Both the position numbers and the translations under genes were made by a program. A stretch of 9,974 nt of DNA from Chloroflexota bacterium (GTDB lineage: Bacteria > Chloroflexota > Limnocylindria > Limnocylindrales > CSP1-4), in contig VBHW01000019.1 in the NCBI GenBank assembly GCA_005881055.1, positions 1,053-11,026 on the forward strand, read 5' to 3'. The notes beneath the pieces were generated by a model. That model was not told the DNA's origin, ran no database searches, and worked only from the letters and a program-made list of their open reading frames with translations. This document shows positions 1 through 6,387 of the stretch, piece by piece. Position 1 is the first letter of the stretch. Every line of letters begins with the position of its first letter.

Positions 1-2940
1 CGCGAAGCCCGCCTCGTTGACCGAGACGCCGAGCGATGCCGTTCCGCCCCGACCGAGCGACACGAAGTCGCCCTGCGAGAGGGCCGAGTGAAGTGCGTCG
101 AAGTGACCCACGCCCGACGCGACGTCGAACGGACCTCCGAAGATCGAGAAGCCCGCCGCCGTGTAGTCGAACGACGAGTGTCCGGTGCCGAGGCCGAGGT
201 CGCTCGCAAAGGTCGGCAGCTCGAGGGTCGAGCCGTTGGCCGGGGCATTGACGAGGAAGGCGTCGATGATGTTGCCGTGGCTATCGGCGGTGAACGACAG
301 CATCCGGCCGTCGAACGCCGCGTTGAGGACCGCTCCTCCATCGACGCCGATGACGAAGTAGTCGGGGTGGCCGTCGTGGTTCGTATCGATGCCGATGTCG
401 AACTCGTTGTCCGAGGCGTTGCCCCAGCGTCCCCAGGTGTTGACCGCGAACACGAGGATCGCATCACCGCCACCGACGGGGAACGACTGGACGCCGACTG
501 CGCGGATGTCGTTGCGCTGGAGGCCGTTGTTCGAGTCGGAGAGGCCCCAGGCGTACACGTCGGCGTCGCCGGCATGGATGCCCGAGTTGCTCAGCCGCAC
601 CGTGGCCGAGGCCACGCCGCTCGCGAGCGTGTAGCTCGACTTCGAGCCGGCGGCCAGGTCCGACAGGCCGCGCGGAGAGACGAGGAACGGGATGCGGAGC
701 GGGTACCGGCCCGCGCCGCCGACGGTCGGCGTGGCCGTGACCGCGCCGCGGATCGTGAGGACCGACTGCGTGGCGACGTTGCCGGCTGGGGTCAGCCCGC
801 TCATCGTCCCGTTAGAGATCTTGAGCTTCGCGTTGACGATGCGGCTTCCGTGCGCCGGGACGGAGACCGGCGACGGGTTGACCGTGACGAACGCGGAATC
901 GGCGGCGAGGTTGTACGTGATCGCCGACGCGCTCGTGTTCCACAGGGTGATCGGCAGCGTCTCGCTCACCGACCCGTCCGCCGGGTCGTACCCGTAGGAC
1001 AGGCTCGCCGTGCCGCCGCCCGTGGTCGCGAGGCCGACCGAGTCGACGGCCCGCCGGGCTCGGACGACGCCAGATCCGGCGACCCGCAGGTTGTAGGGGG
1101 CGATGCCGCCGGCTCCCCCGGAAGGATTCGCCGTGTTCTCGATCGCGGCCTTGATCTGCTCCGGCGTCCACGTCGGATGCGCCTGCGTGACGAGGGCGGC
1201 AACGCCCGTCGTGGCCGGAGCGGCCATGGACGTGCCGGACATCGTCGCGCCGCCCGTTCCGGTGCCGATGCCGGTCGAGACGACGCTCACGCCGGGCGCC
1301 GTGACGTCCGGCTTGACCGCGTTGTCGTAGTCGCGCGGGCCGCCCGAGCTGAACGAGGCGGCCTGCTGGTACGTCGGGTTGGCGAGCGCCACCGAGCTGA
1401 TCGTGTGGCTGGTGCTGTTCGCGGCGACGAGCTTGGGCCCGTCCGCCTGGAGGACCCCGATGAAGGGGATCGTCACGCCGGGGATCGTGCCCTCGAAGGG
1501 CGGCAGGCCGGCACCATTGTTGACCATGATGACCGCGCCTGCGCCGGCCGCCTGGCCGAGCGTGGCCCGGTCGACGCGTGCGCACGTCCCGCGGGCGGTC
1601 ACGACGATCTCCCCGGGCAGGACGGCGGCGTAGTCCGCCGCGCTGCAGCCGAGCGAGATCGCGCCGCCGCTCATGAGCACGCGCACGTTGCCGGTGACCG
1701 GCAGCGGGCCGTTGTTCGCGTTGATGCCGGTGATGGCCGTCGGCGTGAGGTCGATCGACGCTCCCGGGAAGCTCGGGATCGCGTCGAGCGCGGCGACCGA
1801 GAGCACGCGATCCGCGGTGCCCGGGCTGCCGGTGATCATCGCGTTCGGGCCGCTGTTGCCCGAGGACGCGACGACCGTCGTGCCCGCCAGGGCGGCGTTG
1901 TTGCTCGCGACGGCATCGGGGTTGTCGGCCGACCCGAACGGCGAGCCGAGGGACATGTTGATGACGTCCATGCCGTCGGCGACGGCGCGGTTGATCGCGT
2001 CGACGACGACGTCGGTCGAGCCCGCGCACCCGAAGACGCGATACGCGTACAGCGTGGCCCGCGGCGCGACGCCCGGTCCGATGTTCCACGTGTGCGACGA
2101 GATCGTCGCCGCGTTGTACGGACCGGTGAACGTCGAGCCGTCCGACAGGACGCCGTCACCGGCCGCCGTGCCGGCGACGTGGGACCCGTGCCCGAAGCAA
2201 TCGAGCGGGTCGGGATCCGGATGTGGGATGAGCTTCGGCGAGCCGGCCGGCGCCGCCGCGTTGTAGTCGTCTCCGACGAAGTCGTAGCCGCCGGCCACCT
2301 TGGCGTTGGGGAACGCGGGCGTCCCGATCGTGAGCCCGTCGTCGGCCGCGAAGTCGGCGGGGTTGCCCGACCCGCCGAAGTTCGCGTGGTAGTAATCGAT
2401 GCCGGTGTCGATGATCCCGACCTTCACGCCGGTCCCGGTCAGGCCCAGGTCCTGCCAGGCGCTCGGGGCGCCGATGTACGGGATTGAAACCGTGTTGTCG
2501 ATCGTGTACGTCGAGACGCCGTGGACGCCGACCACGCCCGGCAGCCTGGCCAGGGCGGCGATGCGGTTCGCACGGACCTGGACCTTGATGCCGTTGTAGG
2601 CATCCTGGTACTGGCCGAGGATGCGCCCGCCGGCCTTGGCGATGCCGCCGCGGAGGGCGTCCTGCGCGCCCTTGAGCTGGGCGCGGATGGCGGCCTTCTC
2701 GGCCCTCGAGAGGCGCCGGGCGGCCTCGCCCTGACGCACTGCGACGGGCTTCCCGGCCAGCTCGAGGACGACCTTCTCCAGGCGGGTCGTCTGCAGGATC
2801 TGGGGGATGAGCTTCGCGTCGATCTTGCTCACGTCGATACGTTGCGCCTTCGTCGGCTGCTTGGCCGTGGCGGCCGACGGCAGGAGCGCCGCCAGGATGA
2901 TCGCGGCCGCACCAAAGACGGCCAGGGACGCGCGCTTCAT
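1..2940 (-). CDS. Secreted subtilisin-like serine protease (peptidase S8) with PA insert, C-terminus off window
   Basis: This is an exported endopeptidase, probably degrading extracellular protein. The frame stays open for 980 codons from the ATG at 2940 to the left edge, so the C-terminus is missing. Residues 1-26 form a signal peptide: MKRAS, a hydrophobic core, then an ATA/KQ cleavage site. Residues about 50-150 look like an I9-type inhibitory propeptide. The catalytic domain has the S8 triad in D-H-S order: D178 (VGIIDTGID), H251 (GHGSHVAGT) and S571 (GTSMAAP). The oxyanion-hole N362 lies in SGNSGPN. A protease-associated (PA) domain is inserted at about 405-510, between N362 and S571. 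After about residue 640 come a beta-rich Fn3-like segment and a C-terminal module. That module contains an acidic D-x-N-x-D-G-x-x-D-Y loop at 852-861, resembling calcium-binding loops. A GGGAGG ribosome site lies 3 bases before the ATG. The family call is firm; the substrate is unknown. Confidence 0.95.
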   Translation of the reverse strand, partial: MKRASLAVFGAAAIILAALLPSAATAKQPTKAQRIDVSKIDAKLIPQILQTTRLEKVVLELAGKPVAVRQGEAARRLSRAEKAAIRAQLKGAQDALRGGIAKAGGRILGQYQDAYNGIKVQVRANRIAALARLPGVVGVHGVSTYTIDNTVSIPYIGAPSAWQDLGLTGTGVKVGIIDTGIDYYHANFGGSGNPADFAADDGLTIGTPAFPNAKVAGGYDFVGDDYNAAAPAGSPKLIPHPDPDPLDCFGHGSHVAGTAAGDGVLSDGSTFTGPYNAATISSHTWNIGPGVAPRATLYAYRVFGCAGSTDVVVDAINRAVADGMDVINMSLGSPFGSADNPDAVASNNAALAGTTVVASSGNSGPNAMITGSPGTADRVLSVAALDAIPSFPGASIDLTPTAITGINANNGPLPVTGNVRVLMSGGAISLGCSAADYAAVLPGEIVVTARGTCARVDRATLGQAAGAGAVIMVNNGAGLPPFEGTIPGVTIPFIGVLQADGPKLVAANSTSHTISSVALANPTYQQAASFSSGGPRDYDNAVKPDVTAPGVSVVSTGIGTGTGGATMSGTSMAAPATTGVAALVTQAHPTWTPEQIKAAIENTANPSGGAGGIAPYNLRVAGSGVVRARRAVDSVGLATTGGGTASLSYGYDPADGSVSETLPITLWNTSASAITYNLAADSAFVTVNPSPVSVPAHGSRIVNAKLKISNGTMSGLTPAGNVATQSVLTIRGAVTATPTVGGAGRYPLRIPFLVSPRGLSDLAAGSKSSYTLASGVASATVRLSNSGIHAGDADVYAWGLSDSNNGLQRNDIRAVGVQSFPVGGGDAILVFAVNTWGRWGNASDNEFDIGIDTNHDGHPDYFVIGVDGGAVLNAAFDGRMLSFTADSHGNIIDAFLVNAPANGSTLELPTFASDLGLGTGHSSFDYTAAGFSIFGGPFDVASGVGHFDALHSALSQGDFVSLGRGGTASLGVSVNEAGFA

Positions 2941-2965
2941 GGTCCTCCCTTCAGGCGATGCCTGA
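2941..2965 (-). promoter_or_regulatory. Leader of the S8 protease: Shine-Dalgarno plus adjacent inverted repeat
   Basis: Reading on the minus strand, AAGGGAGG ends 3 bases before the ATG at 2940. Immediately upstream, at 2951-2965, is a perfect inverted repeat: TCAGGC, 3-base centre, GCCTGA. It abuts the ribosome site, so it could be an operator or an mRNA hairpin limiting ribosome access. The repeat is seen directly; the regulatory role is inference. Confidence 0.4.
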
Positions 2966-3144
2966 TCCTCCACCATGTCCGGGGGGACACCGACGACCGG
3001 CGTGCTGAGCCGGCGATGAACGACGTGGGTACCCCGGAACGTCACCGCTGTCTCCGGCAGCGGAAGTGGTCGGACCGTACCAGCGATGGCCGGACAGGGT
3101 CAACGTGCCGTCGGCCCGGAGGTCCAATCGGAGCGACCGAAATC

Positions 3145-3184
3145 GGTGCGCACGCGCACCGGCCCCCGCTCTTTCGGGGAGGCC
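3145..3184 (-). terminator. Two back-to-back hairpins after mdh, possible terminator
   Basis: Four bases past the mdh stop, 3184-3161 can fold as GGCC plus CCCG paired with CGGG plus GGCC, with a 2-base bulge and a loop of about 6 bases. It is followed directly at 3160-3145 by a second inverted repeat: GGTGCG, 4-base loop, CGCACC. There is no clear T-run afterwards, so this is not a classical intrinsic terminator. Its position between mdh and the separately led protease suggests a transcription end or an mRNA 3'-end stabiliser. The remaining gap (2966-3144) shows no ORF of its own that I would support. Confidence 0.4.
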
Positions 3185-3188
3185 CGTA

Positions 3189-4124
3189 TCAGACGAGGCT
3201 GGCGAGCTTGTCGACGAGCTCCCGGACCGAGCCGGCGGAGCGGTCGAACGCCGCCTGCTCGTCGGCGGTCAGCGGGATCTCGATGACGCGCTCCATCCCG
3301 GCGGCCCCGAGGACGACCGGGGCCCCGACGAAGAGGTCGCGGTTGCCGTACTCGCCCCGCAGGAGCACCGCGCACGGGAGGACGCGCTTCCTGTCGAGGA
3401 GGATCGCCTCGACCATCTCGAAGACCGCGGCTGCCGGGGCGTAGAACGCCGAACCGGTCTTCAGCAACGCGACGACCTCGGCGCCGCCGTTGGCCGTCCG
3501 CTCGCTCAGGGCCTGGATCCGCTCGGGCGGGAGGAGCTCGGTGATCGGGATGCCGGCGACGGTCGAGTAGCGCGCGAGCGGGACCATCGTGTCGCCATGA
3601 CCGCCGAGGACGAACGCATGCGTGTCCTCGACCGACACGCCGAGCTCCTCGGCGATGAACGTCCGGAACCGGGCCGAATCGAGGACGCCGGCCATGCCGA
3701 GCACGCGCTCGCGGGGGAAGCCCGAGGCGTCCAGCGCCACGTGGCACATCGCGTCGAGCGGGTTCGTGACGACGATGAGGATCGCGTCCGGCGAAGCGGC
3801 CGCGGCGGCCGTCACGACCGAGCGGACGATGCCGGCGTTCTTCGCAAGCAGGTCGTCGCGGCTCATGCCAGGCTGCCGGGCCAGGCCGGACGTCACCACC
3901 ACGATGTCGCTGCCGGCCGTGTCGGCGTAGTCGTTCGTTCCGACGATCCGCGCATCGTGCCCGACGACCGGGGCCGCCTCGGCGAGGTCGAGGCCCTTCC
4001 CCTGTGGCAGCCCCTCGACGATGTCGATGAGGACGACGTTCGCGAGGCCCGCCTCGGCGATCCGCTGCGCGGTCGTGGCGCCGACGTTGCCGGCCCCGAT
4101 GACCGTGACCTTCCTGCGACCCAT
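3189..4124 (-). CDS. mdh: Malate dehydrogenase, LDH-like NAD-dependent type
   Basis: This 311-residue cytosolic enzyme interconverts malate and oxaloacetate with NAD. The N-terminal Rossmann motif is GAGNVGAT (10-17). D34 after strand 2 (LIDIVEG) points to NAD rather than NADP. The active site is complete: R83 in the ARQPGMSR loop, R89, N121 (TNPLD), D149 and R152 (VLDSARFR), and catalytic H176 (GGHGDT). R83 sits where lactate dehydrogenases have the specificity glutamine, so malate/oxaloacetate is the expected substrate pair. Length is normal for the family. The ATG at 4124 is chosen because it gives the standard N-terminus and has GGAGGG 5 bases upstream. It lies 1 base after the pckA stop, so mdh is co-transcribed and coupled with pckA. 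The pair runs malate to oxaloacetate to PEP. Confidence 0.96.
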   Translation of the reverse strand: MGRRKVTVIGAGNVGATTAQRIAEAGLANVVLIDIVEGLPQGKGLDLAEAAPVVGHDARIVGTNDYADTAGSDIVVVTSGLARQPGMSRDDLLAKNAGIVRSVVTAAAAASPDAILIVVTNPLDAMCHVALDASGFPRERVLGMAGVLDSARFRTFIAEELGVSVEDTHAFVLGGHGDTMVPLARYSTVAGIPITELLPPERIQALSERTANGGAEVVALLKTGSAFYAPAAAVFEMVEAILLDRKRVLPCAVLLRGEYGNRDLFVGAPVVLGAAGMERVIEIPLTADEQAAFDRSAGSVRELVDKLASLV

Positions 4125-4135
4125 CTCAGCCCTCC
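4122..4135 (-). promoter_or_regulatory. Coupled stop/start junction of pckA and mdh with internal Shine-Dalgarno
   Basis: On the minus strand GGAGGG (4135-4130) lies inside the last pckA codons. The pckA stop TGA (4128-4126) and one G follow, then the mdh ATG (4124-4122). The ribosome site is 5 bases from the mdh start, and the pckA stop falls between the two. This is a typical layout for translational coupling, with ribosomes ending pckA and restarting on mdh. Confidence 0.75.
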
Positions 4136-5811
4136 ACGCTCGCCGAGTCCTCGTGCTCGGCGGTCCGTCGCGCCTCCGCGGTCCGCTGCGCCTCCGCGGC
4201 CCAGCCCGGCTCGACCCGCGGCCCGGCGGCCTGGACGCCGGGATCCACCCCGTCGGCGAACGTCGCGAAGTTCTCCGCGAACAGCACCGCGAGGGTCCGC
4301 GCCTGCCGGTCGTAAGCGGCCTTGTCCTGCCACGTGGCGCGCGGGTCGAGCACCGCGGCCGGGACCCCGGGGCACGAGGTCGGGACGGCAACCCCGAAGA
4401 TCGGATCGGTCCGGGTCGGCACGCCCTCGAGCTTGCCGCCCAGGGCGGCGCGCACGGTCGACCGCGTGTGCGCGATGTTCATCCGCTCGCCGGTGCCATA
4501 CGGGCCGCCCGTCCAGCCCGTGTTCACGAGCCAGACCGGCACGTCATCCCGTTCGAGCCGCTCGGCGAGCATCCGCGCGTACACACCCGGATGGCGTGGC
4601 ATGAACGGCGCCCCGAAGCACGCGCTGAACGTGGCTCGCGGCTCCCGGACGCCGACCTCGGTGCCGGCGAGCTTCGCCGTGTACCCGCTGAGGAAGTGGT
4701 ACGCCGCCTGGGCGTGGGTGAGCCGCGCGATCGGCGGGAGCACTCCGAACGCATCGGCCGTCAGGAGGACGACGGTCCGCGGCAGGCCGGCGATCCCCGT
4801 CGGATCCGCGTTGCCGATGAACTCGAGGGGATACGCCCCGCGGGTGTTCTCCGTGAAGCGCTCCGAGCCCAGGTCGAGCTCGCGCGTCAGCGGGTCGAGG
4901 TCGACGTTCTCGAGGATGGTCCCGAAGCGGCGGGTCGTCTGAAAGATGTCCGGCTCGTACATCGGCGAGAGGCGGATCGTCTTCGCGTAGCAGCCGCCCT
5001 CGAAGTTGAAGACGCCGCCGTCGCCCCACCCGTGCTCGTCGTCCCCGATGAGGCTCCGCTCGGGATCGGCCGACAGCGTGGTCTTGCCCGTCCCCGAGAG
5101 GCCGAAGAACACCGCCGGGTCACCCCCGGCACCGACGTTCACGGACGAATGCATCGGCAGCACGCCCTCGTCGGGCATGAGGAAGTTCATGACCGTGAAG
5201 GCGCTCTTCTTGATCTCGCCCGCGTACTCGGTGCCGACGATGACGATCTCCATCTGGCGCAGGTTGACGAGGATCGCCGTCTCGGTCCGGGTCCCCTCCG
5301 TCCCCGGGTCGGCCTTGAACGACGGGACGTCGATGATCGTGAAATTTGGGCGGAAGTCGGCGAGGTCCTCGACGGACGGCCGGCGGAACAGGTTCCTCGC
5401 GAAGATGCTCGCCCACGCGGTCTCGGTGTAGACCCGGAGCGAACGGCGATGGCCGGGATGCGCCCCGATGAAGCAGTCCTGGGCGTAGAGAGTCCGGTGG
5501 GCGAGGTACGCGACGAGGCGGGCCCGCAGGCGATCGTAGTTCGCCTCGGTGATCGGGTGGTTCACGTCGCCCCACCAGACCTTCGCCTCGGTCGACGGCT
5601 CGCGGACGACGAACTTGTCCTGCGGCGAGCGGCCGGTGTGCTTGCCGGTCCGGACGACGAGGGGGCCCTGGGCCGCGATCATGCCCTCGCCGGCGCGGAT
5701 CGCGTCCTCGTACAGCTCGGCGGTGGACAGGTTCGTGCGCACGTGGCGGCCGAGCTCGGGGCGCGTCGCGGAGCGCGCGCTCGACCGGGCGGGGGTTGGG
5801 GTTGCTGCCAT
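4126..5811 (-). CDS. pckA: Phosphoenolpyruvate carboxykinase (ATP)
   Basis: This cytosolic enzyme (EC 4.1.1.49 type) converts oxaloacetate + ATP to phosphoenolpyruvate + ADP + CO2, the committed step toward gluconeogenesis. It has 561 residues, slightly longer than the usual 520-540. Family motifs in order: substrate-binding TGRSP with R61; Y196 and K201/K202 in YAGEIKKSAF; H221 (PMHSSV); the kinase-1a P-loop GLSGTGKTT at 237-245 with K243; the metal-binding kinase-2 motif IGDDEHGW with D257/D258; and ENTRGAYP with R324. These match the ATP family, not the GTP family found in most actinobacteria. The extra length is a C-terminal tail with a six-residue duplication (AEAQRT/AEARRT) ending in acidic residues. 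The ATG at 5811 has GGGAG 5 bases upstream. mdh follows after 1 base. Confidence 0.97.
   Translation of the reverse strand: MAATPTPARSSARSATRPELGRHVRTNLSTAELYEDAIRAGEGMIAAQGPLVVRTGKHTGRSPQDKFVVREPSTEAKVWWGDVNHPITEANYDRLRARLVAYLAHRTLYAQDCFIGAHPGHRRSLRVYTETAWASIFARNLFRRPSVEDLADFRPNFTIIDVPSFKADPGTEGTRTETAILVNLRQMEIVIVGTEYAGEIKKSAFTVMNFLMPDEGVLPMHSSVNVGAGGDPAVFFGLSGTGKTTLSADPERSLIGDDEHGWGDGGVFNFEGGCYAKTIRLSPMYEPDIFQTTRRFGTILENVDLDPLTRELDLGSERFTENTRGAYPLEFIGNADPTGIAGLPRTVVLLTADAFGVLPPIARLTHAQAAYHFLSGYTAKLAGTEVGVREPRATFSACFGAPFMPRHPGVYARMLAERLERDDVPVWLVNTGWTGGPYGTGERMNIAHTRSTVRAALGGKLEGVPTRTDPIFGVAVPTSCPGVPAAVLDPRATWQDKAAYDRQARTLAVLFAENFATFADGVDPGVQAAGPRVEPGWAAEAQRTAEARRTAEHEDSASVEG
4161..4196 (-). 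repeat. Two-copy 18-base tandem repeat in the pckA 3' end
   Basis: Units 4161-4178 and 4179-4196 match at 16 of 18 bases. Being six codons long, the duplication keeps frame and yields AEAQRT then AEARRT at residues 539-550 of PckA, followed by a partial third AE. It lies beyond the conserved catalytic core, in a charged and probably helical tail. It looks like local slippage expansion and accounts for about 6 residues of the extra length. Confidence 0.7.
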
Positions 5812-6044
5812 CTGGTCTCCCTGTGGTCAGGCGAGCCGCACCGACCGGCCCGTGCTCGTCGGGTGGTCGACCGGCCGCGCTTGGCTTCGGGAGATCGGCG
5901 ATTCGGGCCGATCGGCCGAAGGGAGTCGGCTTCCGCAGTCGGGAGCATCGTACACCCGGGGATCGGCGGGTTGCGAGACGGTTGCGGCGCGCGCCTTGCG
6001 GTTGCGTTGCGCCGCGGCGCCGCGCCGCGGAGGTGCCTCGCGGA
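5812..6044 (-). promoter_or_regulatory. Intergenic region and probable promoter region of pckA-mdh
   Basis: This 233-base gap has no ORF I would support. Next to pckA is its ribosome site GGGAGA (5821-5816). A perfect 12-bp palindrome GGCCGATCGGCC lies at 5906-5917. It sits inside a longer imperfect dyad, 5902-5920 (TTCGG...CCGAA), about 95 bases upstream of the ATG, a plausible operator position. A weak -10-like TACGAT occurs at 5952-5947 on the minus strand, but no convincing -35 partners it. Gap length, dyad and separation from the upstream genes suggest that pckA-mdh has its own promoter. This is inference. Confidence 0.35.
6012..6030 (-). terminator. GC-only inverted repeat after the small membrane protein, possible terminator stem
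   Basis: CCGCGGCG, a 3-base centre and CGCCGCGG form a perfect 8-bp stem, 14 bases beyond the stop at 6045. The stem is all G/C, and no T-run follows on the minus strand. It could end the upstream transsulfuration transcript or stabilise its 3' end. The symmetry is certain; the function is not. Confidence 0.35.
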
Positions 6045-6350
6045 TCAGTCGATCCGACGGACCCGCTGCACGCGGACCGGCTGGACGCCGGCCTCGAGGA
6101 TCTCGCCGAACGCCGAGGGAGCCCAGTCCGAGGGATCGATGGTCGGCGGGACGAGCGAGCCGACCGGCCACCGGTGGTCGTCGTCCTCCTGGACTCCGGC
6201 AGGCCAGCCGAGATCGGCATGGCTCGCGAAGAGGGCGCTCAGCCGGTCGACCACGCCGGGTCCGTAGCCCGATCCGATTCCCCCGGTCGCGGTCAGCTCG
6301 ACGACCGAGACGAAGAGCACGAGCAGGATGACCGAGAGGACGAGGTCCAT
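6045..6350 (-). CDS. Small hypothetical protein with one N-terminal membrane segment
   Basis: I do not recognise this 101-residue protein. Residues 3-19 (LVLSVILLVLFVSVVEL) form a strong hydrophobic segment, a membrane anchor or uncleaved signal. A glycine-rich stretch (GGIGSGYG) follows, then a soluble tail of about 70 residues with several tryptophans, an acidic EDDD at about 56-59, proline-rich VPP, and a basic end (RVQRVRRID). Third codon positions are almost all G or C throughout this frame, as in the neighbouring genes, which supports real coding. The ATG at 6350 is 37 bases after the stop of the fused enzyme. No good ribosome site sits at normal distance; the nearest GGGAGG is about 20 bases too far up. 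Translation may therefore depend on ribosomes arriving from the upstream gene. No function is assigned. Confidence 0.6.
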   Translation of the reverse strand: MDLVLSVILLVLFVSVVELTATGGIGSGYGPGVVDRLSALFASHADLGWPAGVQEDDDHRWPVGSLVPPTIDPSDWAPSAFGEILEAGVQPVRVQRVRRID

Positions 6351-6387
6351 GGCGCGACTGCCCGAGGATACGCCTCCCGTCGATCGG

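Noticed and set aside
88..2487. A 799-residue open frame on the plus strand across the protease gene
   Set aside because: It is the codon-aligned antisense of the S8 gene. Its product is Arg/Asp/Val-rich with no motifs, as expected where GC-rich codons lack stops on both strands. The minus frame carries signal peptide, propeptide and catalytic triad.
4125..4391. Upstream in-frame ATG extending malate dehydrogenase to 4391
   Set aside because: The extra 89 residues would lie inside pckA and read as out-of-frame Arg/Pro/Ser sequence. The ATG at 4124 has a good ribosome site and gives the family N-terminus.
5947..5952. TACGAT on the minus strand as a pckA promoter -10 box
   Set aside because: It matches only 4 of 6 consensus bases and has no credible -35 at 16-18 bases, so it is mentioned in the intergenic entry but not called as a separate promoter.
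5969..6011. Five TTGCG copies clustered before the 6012-6030 stem
   Set aside because: Spacing is irregular (11, 14, 6, 5 bases) and the motif is short and GC-biased. I see no basis for calling it a protein-binding array or CRISPR-like repeat.
4021..6267. A 748-residue open frame on the plus strand across mdh, pckA and the gap
   Set aside because: It crosses three features on the other strand, has a composition dominated by Arg, Gly, Ala and Asp, and shows no recognisable domain.
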